Of a stretch of 64,000 nt of DNA, positions 11,041 to 22,259 are shown in pieces (position 1 is the stretch's first letter; the number at the start of each line of letters is the position of its first letter). The notes beneath the pieces were generated by a model, which did no database searches, was not told the origin of the DNA, and saw nothing but the letters and a program-made list of their open reading frames with translations. The stretch covers positions 25,275,001-25,339,000 of the forward strand of contig JAWZYU010000007.1 in the NCBI GenBank assembly GCA_038380435.1. Direction: 5' to 3'. This DNA comes from Ryuthela nishihirai. Taxonomy: Eukaryota; Arthropoda; Arachnida; Araneae; Heptathelidae. The position numbers and the translations under genes are program-made.

Positions 11041-11095
11041 GGTGAGCTGCTTGGAAGCTGCTAACTCAGAAAGGTGAGCTGCTTGGAAAGTTTGA
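11008..11095. repeat. Inverted plus tandem duplication at Tigger 5' end
   Basis: TTTCTGAGTTAGC is followed after 12 bases by its exact complement GCTAACTCAGAAA. That segment is then repeated directly with a period of 32 bp (GCTGCTTGGAAGCTGCTAAC begins again). The duplication starts inside the transposase N-terminal codons and ends recognisable Tigger sequence. Confidence 0.8.
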
Positions 11096-11349
11096 GAGAT
11101 GGACTGTTGGTGAAGATGACGAATAAAGGTGAAATTGTAATGGAGGAGTGAGATGTATAAGTTCAGGAGAAAGGAAGTAGCACAAGTTGCTAAGGAGATG
11201 GAAAGGAGAGGTGCTTGAGATGATCATTCTTGGAATGGAGGAGTAGGATGAGGTAATGAGTTGGATGAAAAATTGGATAAGGATAAAAATTACAGATGCA
11301 ATATAGAGTCGAGATTTGCATTCTGATAAATAAGAACTGAGGATATAAT

Positions 11350-12290
11350 GTGAATATACTATAAAGGAAGAGAGGCGAGCAAACGGCTAGTGGCTTAGGG
11401 GAGAGCCCAAACTACAGGTCTGTTGCTTTCAGGGAGAGGAGACTTATGTCCAAGGCACAGACTCCTCTCCCAAATTATCTATTCTTTTTCAGGTTCACTG
11501 GCTATTAATCATTCGGAGATATTAGGTTGAGGTCGTAACTCTTTACTACAGGGGAGGTGGGGAGCCCTTGGTCCTTTGGACATGGACTCCTCTCCTCCCC
11601 CCTTTTTACTTCTCCGATTTCCCGTTTCCGGGTGGATCCTCCCATGGACTTAGCCCGGAAACTACACCCTTCACGTCCAAGGGTGCTGGCCTCACCTCCA
11701 GAAGCTGGACTCAAGGGATGGCACTGGCCATAGGTTGCTGAAATTCAGCAACGCATCTAGTAGGGAATGGCAGGCCAGTTGAACAAGTCAGGATGGGCTC
11801 AGTTTGGGCATCAGGGAGTTTTATCATGGTAGCCACGCCTATGAGTGGCCCACCAGTTTACCATAGGTGGAGACCCGTAATGTGGAAAAGGGGATCCTGG
11901 CGGTTGAGGGTCAGGAAAGCTGGTAACCCAATACACCGTTCTCGGCCCCTGCTTCAATAAAATGGGCGGTCTGAGCTGGCTCACTCAGATCAATCGGTTC
12001 GTGAGGCATCACCTGTCCTACCTCTACGTCCGGGGTGGATCAGGGGTGGTTGCGTGAGCCAACCAGGTGGATGTGATTCCTGACGATAGGGGTTGAGTCC
12101 GGACCAGGACCCGGATCAGTCCAGGACTTGACCTGGATCTTGCTCCGGTCCAAAGGGTGATCTGAAGTCTGGGTATAACCTGGGCGCAGTTCTGAGGAAC
12201 CTCGAGCATTATACTCAAGCTCTGAGTAATCCCCATGTAGGGCTTGGTTGTGGGTGGAGACCGCCTAGGTGGAATACCCTACAAACAACT
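11350..12290 (+). mobile_element. 5' UTR of R1-clade LINE (approximate start)
   Basis: GC-rich, gene-like sequence directly upstream of ORF1 with no conserved frame. Its base composition differs sharply from the AT-rich sequence before about 11340, so I place the element's left end near there. No TSD was identified. Confidence 0.5.
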
Positions 12291-12817
12291 ATGAAGCCGA
12301 CGAATTTAACGACGGAATCAGGTAATACTCGATCGCGACGGACAGGGAAAAAAGACAGCAAGCCCACAGAAGCTGCTGATCTTGAAGTGGTAGTGGAGGA
12401 AGTCCCTGAGACTCCCCCTCCCACCACAAGTAATGAAGGAGATAGAGAAGCGCCTCCAACAAGTTCAGAGTACCCGAGTAAAGGAATTGATAAAGGGTGC
12501 CAAAACACCAAGACGGCCCTGGATAATGAGGTGGAACCCAACGGAAACGAGATGGGTTCGGGGAGGTTGGCTACTGCTGCTAGCTTTCTGGAGGAACTCG
12601 CGGTGGCGATGTTTCAGTCAAAGATAGAAATAGAACTGAAGGATAAAGTAATGGGTGCAGCAAGGAAACTGCACGCCATAATTTGTGAACAGGAACTCCA
12701 GGTAGCGACTATGAGAGGGCTCATCACTGAGAGAGCTGTGTGTCCCCAAGAGTCAAAGGGGAAGCCACCGACTTATGCAAAAGCTGTCGGTGGTCAAGGG
12801 TTAGAAAAGGGAGGTTC

Positions 12818-12875
12818 GGTGGTGGCTAAAAAGTCCACCCCTCTGAGCAGATGGGTGGGCTTTTTAGCCACCACC
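12818..12875. repeat. Inverted repeat within ORF1
   Basis: Arms 12818-12840 and 12853-12875 (23 bp each, one mismatch) around a 12-bp spacer CTCTGAGCAGAT. The left arm begins GGTGGTGGCTAAAAAG. A template switch within a replication or reverse-transcription intermediate would make such a structure. Confidence 0.9.
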
Positions 12876-13307
12876 TTTATCTCTAAGTATAAAGAGAAGA
12901 CAGCCATTGAAGTTAGGGACAGCCTAAAGAACAACGTAAACCCTTCCGAGTTGAATCTCGGGGTGATGACAGTAAAACCGATGAGAACAAACGGTGTCAT
13001 CGTTGAATGTAGCACACCGAGTGACATGGACTGTCTAAAAAAGGCAGTAGACAGCCATGAAGCGCTAAAAGACGTGCTAGAGGCCAAGTCAGCCAAGAGG
13101 CTAATGCCAAAGCTCATAGTCTAGGGAGTCGACAAAGGCATCCGCCGAGAGGACCTTCAGAGGGTTATCCAAACCCAGAATGGGCTAGCCCATGAACACG
13201 CGGATCTAACCCTGTTGTCCTCTTTAAAAGGACGAGTTGAGAATACCATCCACTGGGTAATGGAAGCCAGTAGCTCCTCCTACAGAAAGTTGATTGAAGT
13301 AGGTAAG

Positions 13308-13445
13308 ATAAACGTGATCTGGTCGCGTTGTGACGAATGTGACGAACGCGTTGTGATGAAATCTGGTCGCGTTGTGACGAATGTGACGACGTTGTGACGA
13401 ACGCGTTGTGATGAAATGATAAACGTGATCTGGTCGCGTTGAAAA
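13308..13445. repeat. Short tandem duplication disrupting ORF1
   Basis: CTGGTCGCGTTG, TGTGACGAATGTGACGA and CGCGTTGTGATGAAAT recur in register two to three times. The outermost copies of ACGTGATCTGGTCGCGTTG bracket the insert, so a single segment appears to have been multiplied inside ORF1 ahead of the zinc knuckles. Confidence 0.85.
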
Positions 13446-13717
13446 ATACTAGTTAAAGAGTATATTCAAGTGCTCAGATGCTACAAGCGTTATTCATTTG
13501 GACACATGCAAAAAGATTGTACTGAAAAGACGCAATGGTGTTCACAATGCGGGCAAGCACTCGTACAAGGAGTGTAAGAAGCCCAAGCCGAAGTGCATAG
13601 TATGTAAAGAAGCTAATAAGGAACATGGAGCCAAGTATGACATTGGCCACAGTGCGATGGACAGCAATTGCCCGTCGTACTGTAGAGAGTTGAAGTTGTT
13701 GCACAAGAGCACCGACT

Positions 13718-16700
13718 ATGGGCAGTAGGCCTCCAGGTGGATACAGGGCGAGTCTGAAATTTGTTCAGATAAATTTGAACAGGGCAAGGGCCACAATGAC
13801 CCAACTCAGCCAGGAGATAAAAGAAGAAGGAGTCGATGTTGCTCTAGTGCAAGAACCTTATTGCACAGAGAACATCATTAGGGGGCTCCCTCTGACCAGC
13901 AGGCTATTTTGCATCAAAGGAGCTAAGCCGAAAGCTGGAGTTGTCGTTTTGAACCCCAAAGTGAATGCCATCCTGGGATATCACTCTGATACTATAGTAG
14001 TAGTGGAGATTGGCTGTGGGGGACTATTATTATACGCCATCTCCATCTACTGTCCTCCAAATAACAACATCGAGGACTCATTGACCGAGTTACAAAACGT
14101 CCTGGCTTGAGTCAACTCTAAGAACTTAGTGATAAGTGATGACTTCAATGCGAAGCACTCCTTATGGGGTTCAACTAGGCAAGACATCAGAGGAGATATG
14201 ACTCTACATTTTATCAACTCTTCTGATCTAATTTTATTAAATGATTGGGATACACCAGCTACATTTCATGGCCCTCGAGGTCAGAGCTGGATCGAATTGA
14301 CCCTGGCAACGCCTCGGATGTTTCCTCAGATCCAAGATCGGTGCGTTAGCGACAAGGTCACTAACAGCGACCACAACTATATTGTGTTCCTTGTGGGTGG
14401 AACAACACCTCCCCCACACTATGTTAAGGGGTTTGCGGTGGGCAGGACTCCTGACTGATGTAAACTCGCGCGTTGTGTTGCATCGGGTCTGGCGGAGATC
14501 GGCCAGCATGTCTCTACCATTGGTGATTGTCTAACTCTGAATAACATCCTCAGAGGTCTGACAGAGTGTCTAAGTTCTGGATGGGAGTCAACCGTTGGGT
14601 TTAAGAGGCAACCCAGAGCAGGCAGTAGATCGGTGCCCTGGTGGACACCTGAGCTCAGTGTTAAGAGAAGAAGGGTCAGAGCTCTTAGGAAAAGGTACCA
14701 AAGTTGCCGCAATGGGAACAGAAGTTCCAGAGAGGAAAAGTACAGGAAAGAACAGGCGGAATATAAGCTCGCTATACGCCAAGAACAACTGGCCTCTTGG
14801 CAGAAGTTTTGTAGCGAAGTCTCTGCACAGAACCCATTTACTCTGCAGTATAAGCTGGCTACGGAGAAGGACATAAAACCCCTGGAAATTGAATATGTTT
14901 GCAAAGAAGATGGGTCCAAGACCTCTTCCTTTGGTGAAACAATCCAGGTATTATTAGAGAATCTATTCCCGCCAGATGACAGGAGCTCTGATGACGCCCA
15001 ACGTCAACTCCTACGGGAACATAGCAGGCTACCAGCGGGTACGGAAGATGTTGTTCCGTTCACGGAAGAGGAAGTGGGAGAGGTGATAAGGATATGTCTA
15101 GGGGGTAAAGCTCCGGGATATGATGATCTGACAGAGGAAATAGTGTCACAGGTGTTTAGTGAACACAAAGATCTTTTCACCCAGCTCTTCAACATCTATT
15201 TGAAACTGGGAATTTTCCCACAAGCCTGGAAGTAGGCTGACCTGATCCTATTCAATAAGGCAGGCAGGAATCCGGTAGATGCAAGATCATACAGACCAAT
15301 ATGTCTGCTTCCGGTGCTGGGAAAAATACTAGATAAACTCCTGAAGAACAGGATGTATTTCCATTGCTTTAAGAACGGATTCCTGAACGTTAAGCAATTT
15401 GGGTTCAGGACAGACCAGTCCACCATTGCCGCTATCAAACAAGTGGTGGACATTATTAAGGTAAATAAAATGTACAAGATGCATACCTCTCTCATAGCCT
15501 TGGATGTGATGGGCGCTTTCGACAACGTGTGGTGGGCCTGCAATTCTTAGTAGACTAAAAGAATGTCTTGTTCTAGGAACATCTATGTTCTAGTGGCCAA
15601 TTACCTCAGTGAGAGGGTGGTCAACTATTCCCATGCCAGTGGGACAGCCTCAATAAACTTTGAGAGAGACTTCCCACAGGGTTCGTGAAGCGGACCGTTC
15701 TTCTGGAACTTGGTCGCCAATACTGTCCTGGAGTTGACCCTACCAGAGGGTGTCTGGCTCCAGGCTTATGCTGATGACATGCTGATTGTTATATCGGCAT
15801 CCTCCAGAGCGAGATTGGAGATTGCCGGCAATGCAGCATTGTCTGTACTCGAAGGATGGAGTCTGCGCAAAAAGCTTGGGTTCAGCTTTGTAAAGACAAC
15901 TTCCATGACCGTGGCCAAAGAGGGTGTCCTCAAAAAAAAAGGTACCCGATTTTTAAATTACATGGCAATAATATTCGCCATATGACGACTCTCAAGTACT
16001 TGGGGATCACTCTGGATGAAAGGATGAGCTGGATCCCGCACTTGCAGGACTTAAAGGTAAATGCACAAATGTTATGTGCAAGCTGGGGCGAATGGCTCAC
16101 GTCTCGTGGGGACTCAGAGGTGAAGTCCTCAATGAAATTTATCTCAGGGGCACGGAGAGGATCCTAACTTATGGAGCGGGTGCCACCAGGCCCCTGACGG
16201 ACCACTCCATTATGTGTAGAAAGCTGATTGCAGCCCAACGACTGGCTTTACTGTGAATCACCAGGGCTTATAGGACCACATCCACGGATGCCCTCATGGT
16301 ATTAGCAGGGATCCCTTCGCTATTTTTGATGGTCGGTAAAGAAGCGACCATTTTCAGAGTCCTGCAAGCTAAGGAGAAAGCAACATTCTTTGGAGTCCAG
16401 TATGACCCCGAGGATTACGAAACAGATACCGCTAAGTGGGATATCCATCCCGCTAATAGACTGAGTGTGTCATGGTCTACGGAGTTACCATCAGGATTAG
16501 GAATTGAGATATACACTGATGGTTCCAAGAGAGAGGATGGTGCGGGTTTAGCCTACACTATCTACAATCAAGGAGCCAAAGTGTACGATTATAATAGGAA
16601 AGTTTCTAATAATGGCTCAGCCTTCCAAGCGGAACTGCTCGCTATCAGAGCGGCCCTCAAATGGGCCCTCCATGACGGCGGTCGAAACAGCGACATCCGG

Positions 16701-17345
16701 CTGTAGACAGACAGCCAGGCAGCTCTGCAAGCGCTTGAAGATGTAAACAATAGGCATCAAACTGTTAACGAGATCAAGCGCATCTTGGGTAATAAGAACA
16801 TGCCCAGAATTTCCTTCTCTTGGATCAAGGCACACGTAGGTCATGAGGGGAACGAGCGGGCAGACCAACTGGCAAGCTCAGTAGGTAGTAATACTCAATC
16901 TGTGATAGCGGTAAAGACTTCAAAAACTTCCGTGAAATACATACTATGTCGAAGAGAAATTACTGAGTGGCAGCGGCTCTGGGATACGACTGAGAATGGT
17001 CTTCAAACTAAGACATTCTTGAAAAGGGTCAGTCTATCCCTGATGTCCTCTGACCACTATTTGACGCAGGTCCTGATGGGACATGGGAGTTTCCTTAAAT
17101 ATCTGGAGCGCTTTAAGATCTCTACCCACAGTTACTGCGGCTGTGGGACTCCAGATGCAGATGTCGGGCACTATATTCACAGGTGCCCGATTACGGAAGG
17201 GTTCGCTAACGACCTCAGGAGCTCCCAGGCGATCAATGAGGTAGCAGGCGAGGCGGTCACGGTGTCCATCGAGAGTGCCCAAGTCAGGACACATTTGAGG
17301 GACATGGGCTTACTTGTCTGCAGGCTCCGGGACTCTCTTCTTTGA
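13718..17345 (+). pseudogene. ORF2 (endonuclease-RT-RNase H) of R1-clade LINE, broken
   Basis: Polyprotein that nicks target DNA and reverse-transcribes the element. Its ATG (13718) overlaps the ORF1 stop (13726-13728). Order: APE-type endonuclease (KFVQINLNRARA, VQEPY, NSDHN; 13750-14440); RT with GFRTDQST, LIALDVMGAFD, a damaged PQGS-GP motif and QAYADDM (15760); RNase H with YTDGS (16515), AELLAIRAAL (16630), TDSQ (16707) and KAHVGHEGNERAD (16827); then a C-terminal CGCG...GHYIHRC knuckle (C-x1-C-x8-H-x4-C). VQEPY/INLNRARA endonuclease motifs and the C-terminal knuckle are typical of R1, TRAS and SART. In-frame stops at about 14108, 14456, 15233, 15548, 16253 and 16704; frame shifts near 15540, 15980 and 16080. 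Normal length is about 1100-1200 codons, so little is missing. Inactive. Confidence 0.92.
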
Positions 17346-17640
17346 GACCGGAGCTGCTTTTGCTCTCTTTCTTATCTTCCATTTTCAACCCGGGCTGCAC
17401 TCTGCACCCTCTTTAACACCACCCATACTCCAAGTCCCTACTGGTCTCCCCTGAGACAAACTTCATCTTCTACTTCCAGGCTTCTCTTGCCAAGCACGTG
17501 TAGTGTCGTGAGACGGAATACGTGCTTTCCCCATGGGGGACGGGTCCTTTGGTATCCGCCCCCCACCCCAAAATAAAGAGAGGTGTACTTGCCTTCACTG
17601 CACTGCTTGCCACATCGCATTCCCCTGGAGGTCTGCGAGA
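17346..17640 (+). mobile_element. 3' UTR of the R1-clade LINE
   Basis: GC-richer than what follows. It contains CCAAAATAAAGAG (a polyadenylation-like AATAAA) and ends near TGGAGGTCTGCGAG. After 17640 the sequence is again plain AT-rich DNA. Confidence 0.55.
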
Positions 17641-18989
17641 AAATTGATCTTAAAAATTAAATTACTGGTCGTTTTATAATATAAAAATATTTTACAGAAC
17701 TTATTAGCTCTTATCTTTAACAATAAATGTTTATTTTATTTTCCAAAGTGACGAAGATGTGCTAAAAATGTTATATGAATCTTTTTTTTTGCAATTACGA
17801 TTTAATTCATTTTTGAAGCAAATTGCTTGGGGACCTCACTGCACAATTCAACGATTTTTCAACTTCCGATGTGTTATCTGCAAGGCAAATATTTAAAAAA
17901 ATAAATCAATAGTACAAAATATATATATAACATTTTCAGCACATCGTTATTACTTAAGAAAATAAAACAATTTTATTGTTAAAGAACATAGTTACTAAAT
18001 GCTATAAAACATTATTTTTTTATCAATTACCAGTAATTTTATTTGTAAGAGCAGTTTCTTCAGGAATGGCAAATGTGAAGGCGACTTTTGTCTGCAAGTA
18101 TAATACATATTTATTTGCTTGTGCATCATCACTTTCTTTACTCATCCTTTTATTGCTTCTCCCTTATCATTTATACATTTTGTTACCCATAATCTTATTT
18201 CTTTTCGTTTACCATTTTTGTGCGCAATTTGTGAATATGCCAAAGAAAAAAAAATGTTCTATATTTTTCCAATACGGTGCCTATCATAATGAGTTATGAA
18301 TCAAATGCAGGACTGTGACGAAGGAAATGTCTTAAAAAAAGGAAATAGATAAAAATAAATAATTAAATTACCACCATCATAATTTATGTTCCCCGACGAT
18401 AGTAGAAATATATAACGATTATTGCATTGTATTTTCAGACCTCCTGAGTGTTTTCCAGGGTATACAGAGTATATTAAACGAATATAAGTATACCGAGAGC
18501 ATTCGAAAAGTTGTTGACATGTATCTGTAGACAGGGCCCCCGCAAGCGTGTGTGCGGGGTATGCAAGGCACACGGAAGCAGATTTTAAGAGCGGCCACAG
18601 GGATGCCAGCTTCCTATTCAAACTTTAACATGAAATATTAACAAAAAATTAGATTTTTGTTAACTGTAGAATGATGAAGCAATCGTGAACTGATTTAATA
18701 CACAAGGGCATTTGAATCAGTTACTTGGGTCGGCATAGTTTCGGGTCTCAAAGAATTTGCCTCGAAGCAACTCTCAACAAAAGTCACCCTCCTCATCAGC
18801 TGTCACCTCTCAAACAAATGCAATGATCAGTTCTCAGGGTTGAGCTAAATTTGCCAGTGCCTGGCACTAAAATTGTCATGTACAATTACGACAGTTATGA
18901 AATGAAGTAGAGAGGTTTATCACACTGTAAATGCATTTTCACTTCCAATATGTGATAGCTTAAACACTCTTGAAAAGAACTATGTAGAG
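17641..18989. other. AT-rich spacer, no gene seen
   Basis: Short open frames only, without conserved features. One hydrophobic frame at 17976-18299 is low-complexity. No repeat family recognised. Confidence 0.5.
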
Positions 18990-19168
18990 CAGGGGTTCCC
19001 AAACTGGCGGGCGCGAAGATGTAATTTTTTCGTGTTTATTTTTAATTATGAATTGAAATTGTTGTTAACAGGAGAGTTGGCGGATGATATAGGAGAGGCA
19101 GGGAGGAGAAAAGATTTTTTCAAAAACTAGGATGATGGCGTGATGGCACAGAATTTGGGAACCCTAGC
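18990..19168. mobile_element. hAT-type MITE, about 180 bp
   Basis: Ends CAGGGGTTCCCAAACT and AATTTGGGAACCCTAG are inverted complements over about 14 bases. The 8-bp flanks ATGTAGAG and CTGTAGAT match at six of eight positions. Non-coding inside. Confidence 0.65.
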
Positions 19169-19454
19169 TGTAGATGGTTTTATGGTCTCTCAATCACGGC
19201 ATTGTTCAGTGACAATGGCATCTGACGAAATCCTTTCGCTATAGTGGTTTTCGTTAGTTTAGGCTTTAAATCCTTTAAAAGTTGAATGGTTGAGTGATTT
19301 TACTAACAAGAGCTAAATTTCAGATTCTTGAAAAGGGTTTGCTTGATTATAACTGGTTGATGATGATTGATATTGTATCCTTAAAAGCCATGCAAACACA
19401 CATTAGCGACGACTTGAGTGCTAATTACATATCTTTTGATATGAGAGGCAGTAG

Positions 19455-19792
19455 GAATTTTGATTTGGTGATGTTAGGGAAAGGAGTCTCCAACCTCCTT
19501 TAAGCAGCATATTGTGTAGAGAGAGACTTCGTTGTTTTTGACATGTTTCCCACATTGATAATTATAGATTGGCGAATAGGGTTATGAACAGTGTGCCTAA
19601 AGGCCTCAGAAAGAGGGAGAAACCTAAGATGCGGTGGACAGACAATGTCAAGCAGAACCTTGTTAGAATTGTGTGCAGTGGTCCGATGCAGCAGATGTAG
19701 CTCAGGACAGACTTGCTTGGAGAACTAAATTGCGCAGTCTGGTTGGACCTCCATAGCCCATGGCTGCCTGAGGATGATGATGATGATGATAC
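19455..19792 (+). mobile_element. LINE-A 3' end fragment
   Basis: Starts within the NDEVRQRS-coding segment and runs through the LRWFGHVAR and NRVMNSVPKGLRK segments (frame broken) to CCCATGGCTGCCTGAGG and a (GAT)n tail of about 18 bp. 5'-truncated, as is usual for LINEs. Confidence 0.88.
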
Positions 19793-20738
19793 ATTCCTAC
19801 ACCATATCCCTAGCATTTACTAAACAAAAGCAAACATAGTATATTAATTTTTATTAAACAAAGTATATTAATTTTTTCATAAAATGTTAAAAAATAAACA
19901 GTATAAATAATTTTATCTACATCTATGGATATGATCATCCTAATATAAGGTTTTTATCCAAGTTTTAAATTTTAAGTTTATCGAATTTTAGCAGCTTTTG
20001 TTAAAATTTCAAATTTAGTGCATTAGAGGGCAGTTTAAATTGTGTTAGCTGAACGAACCGTTTTGTTCTCTAACACAGTTCGCAGAACACTCCTGTAGCG
20101 GACGCGTAAAACAAATTGGTATAAAAAATTACTACTGATTTTTATGCAAAATTTACCGTTTTCATAAAATTGTCTTTGTGACAAACATCTCTGATTACTG
20201 TTTTCATAAAATTAATATTTGTAGGATGTGTCGCATGGAAATAGCAGAAATTCGAAATTTCAGACTTAATGACTTGAAGCGATTACGCTGTAGAGTGCAA
20301 AGAGAATTCAATGTCACTGTGAAACCACTTTTTTTCCACTTCAGAGACAGCTGCAAACGTTGTCCTAATCGAAAAGTTCGAGATCGATTTTCCACTTTCG
20401 CAATCGCATGCATTCTTTACAACTTCTTAGGAGAAAGTGAAATGGCACAAACGATCCGAAATTTTGACCATTATTTATAGGCTTTCTGGGAACGAGCGAG
20501 TTTTATGTGTCAGTGTAGACTCGATAGCCTTCGAAATTGTATTCTGAAACAGATAACTAGTACTACGTCAGAGACAATGGCAGAATTTCTGGAATCATCG
20601 GTGAGGGTTTGGAGATGTTCATTCTTTCGCTTTTACTTGGTCTTTTTTTTTATCTGTCCTTGTTTTTTTTATCTTTGCTCTTTGGTGGATTTTGAAAACT
20701 TTACTTAGAACTCGCTGAGTGACAAGTTGGGTTGTAAT
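19793..20738. other. AT-rich spacer with an unassigned frame
   Basis: Contains an open frame at 20178-20480 (100 codons; CRMCRMEI, DSCKRCPNRK, TFAIACILYNFLGE). The last motif faintly recalls the VLHNFL end of PIF/Harbinger transposases, but nothing else supports that. No other feature seen. Confidence 0.35.
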
Positions 20739-20997
20739 CAGGGGCCGGATCTAGGATGGGGAGGGCAAGGGGGCCAGACCCCCTTTTCACAACCAAATTA
20801 TGGTAAAAGAGGCAAAAAAAATTATGAAACTTATTTATATTTCATGCATTTTTGAAAATAAATTAAAGACCTGCAAAAACGGAGGGGGATAATGTTATAT
20901 TGCATTGGAAATCCAGTTTCTTGCCCCTCTTTTACATTTTTTAGGCTCGATGTTTTTTTGTTCCTCCCCCCTCAATTTGTTCCTAGATCTGGACCTA
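20739..20997. mobile_element. hAT-type MITE, about 260 bp
   Basis: Left end CAGGGGCCGGATCTAGGA; right end TCCTAGATCTGGACCTA, its near complement. The flanking octamers GTTGTAAT and GTTGGGAT match at six of eight positions. A related but end-damaged piece (CCGGCTCGATTGCG region) lies at 33650-33770. Confidence 0.7.
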
Positions 20998-21080
20998 GTT
21001 GGGATTATGGCATGAAAAGATTTTACCTTTCGTTGACATAATCCCAACCCAATTTATTTTGTGATGATTATGGTTGACAA

Positions 21081-21120
21081 CAGGGGCGTAGCTATGGCGG
21101 GGGGGGGGGAGACTCCCCCC
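21081..21120 (+). repeat. Orphan hAT-like terminus
   Basis: CAGGGGCGTAGCTATGG is a common hAT terminal motif followed by a G-run. No partner end was found before the minisatellite, so it is likely a solo or truncated end. Confidence 0.4.
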
Positions 21121-21450
21121 AAAGTAACTCGGAGTTGGCAAAATTCGAAGCGACTTTAAAATGTAGGTGAGTTGTGAAAATTTGTAATTTTTTTTTGTAA
21201 AATTACGGGGAGTTGTCAAAATCGTGGCAACTTGGCAAATCTACGGCAGTTTGGAAAATGGAACGAAGGCAAAATTTAGAGCAGTTGCAAAATTCGAAGC
21301 CACTTAATAAAATACAGGTGAGTTGGCAAAATCGGGACAACTTGGCAAAATCTTCTGGAGTTGACAAAATTCGTAGCGACTTGGCAAAATTCCGGTGAGA
21401 TGTAAAAAATCGAGATTTTTTTCTGTAAAATTATGGCGAGTTGGCAAAAT
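21105..21450. repeat. Degenerate minisatellite ladder, copy 2 (reverse)
   Basis: Blocks GAGTTGGCAAAATTCG, GACAACTTGGCAAAATC, GTGAGTTGTGAAAATTTG and similar alternate at about 22-bp spacing. These are the complements of the blocks at 1755-2290. Non-coding. Confidence 0.75.
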
Positions 21451-21506
21451 TAGTGATCTGGCAACCTTCGTGTCACGTGACACGAAGGTTGCCAGATCAC
21501 TAATTT
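21447..21506. repeat. Perfect 60-bp palindrome
   Basis: Left arm 21447-21476 and right arm 21477-21506 are exact complements with no spacer; the centre is GTCACGTGAC. The right arm is the left part of a Tc1-type MITE, so the left arm is an inverted copy of it. Confidence 0.95.
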
Positions 21507-21583
21507 CTAAAAAAATCGTTGCCAGATATTTTTTCTGAATTCTGTAATCAACCATAGTGTTCGGATACTTTTTTGAGCGACTG
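21477..21583 (+). mobile_element. Tc1-type MITE, left end replaced by palindrome
   Basis: Matches the intact MITE at 25247-25401 from CACGAAGG...GCCAGATCAC to TTTTTTGAGCGACTG, followed by TA. The expected left end CAGTCGCTCAAAAAA is absent; the palindrome stands in its place. Confidence 0.8.
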
Positions 21584-21952
21584 TACGTAAGGTAAGATTC
21601 TTCTGCATAAGGAGACATGGTCTGATGGATGGCGGCCTTTCCGAGTCTTTCGTATTTCTCACCCAGGACAAAGCGTGGATTAGCGGAGATAACTGATACG
21701 AGAAGAATATATGATTTACCAAGTAACGATTGAAACTCAGAGGTTTGAACAATTTCCAATAGCACAGGTATTTTTACACAGACCTCATCGATTAACTAAA
21801 CTCTTTAATCACTATCTGGCTGTTAAGAGATACAAAGGAAAAATTCTCTTGAGTGCATTAGAGGAGATAAATTTAAACAGTTGGTATTCGAATCAGGAAA
21901 CTGCAGATTACTAGCCTGGACCACTACTAAGTCAATCTCTCCCCTTTGAATA

Positions 21953-22247
21953 CCGCAAAATTCCCCGCCCTGCCCTCGGTCAGTAGGGGACACCGATGGG
22001 CTTGGAAAGGCCGCCGTCCGTCGGATGGGACGTTAAGCCGTGGGCCCGTGTGCGGGAGAGCCATACCCTGTGCACGTTAAAGAACACGCTGGATGGCCTT
22101 GACGGGAGGCTACCATCTCTCTCCCAACAGCCGTTCCAGTGGGTTCCCTCCCCCAACCTTCTCTGAGCCTTCGGGTCCATGTGACCTGGCCATTTAGCCC
22201 ATGGTGTGCAAAAAAGTGCCGCTCAGAGGTAAAACAACCCAACCCAG
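21953..22247 (+). repeat. SINE-A, 5'-truncated, 12-bp TSD
   Basis: Lacks the tRNA-like head; starts at CCGCAAAATTCCCCGCCC and ends AACCCAG. CCCCTTTGAATA is repeated exactly at 21941-21952 and 22248-22259, so the truncation happened at insertion, as in target-primed reverse transcription. Confidence 0.96.
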
Positions 22248-22259
22248 CCCCTTTGAATA

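Larger units (their letters stand above)
12291..13728 (+). pseudogene. ORF1 (gag-like) of R1-clade LINE, broken
   Basis: RNA-binding protein of a non-LTR retrotransposon. An ATG at 12291 opens 277 codons: a polar, acidic N-terminus rich in E, P and T, a helical stretch (about residues 90-150), then an RRM-like or gag-like region. A TAG at about 13122 stops it, but the same frame resumes at once (GVDKGIRREDLQRV). After 13310 a tandem insertion disrupts it. Beyond this lie CCHC zinc knuckles: CYKRYSFGHMQKDC (one Cys lost), a WCSQCG-type knuckle in a shifted frame, and CIVCKEANKEH with MDSNCP. Three knuckles followed by a short overlap with ORF2 is the R1/TRAS/SART layout. Odd: a 23-bp-arm inverted repeat at 12818-12875 within the ORF. 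Confidence 0.85.

Noticed and set aside
18000..18300. Hydrophobic frame that could look like a membrane protein
   Set aside because: It arises from T-rich low-complexity DNA and has no conserved feature or gene context.
20178..20480. 100-codon frame ending like a PIF/Harbinger transposase
   Set aside because: Only the short TFAIACILYNFLGE motif is suggestive. No catalytic blocks, terminal repeats or TSDs are visible.
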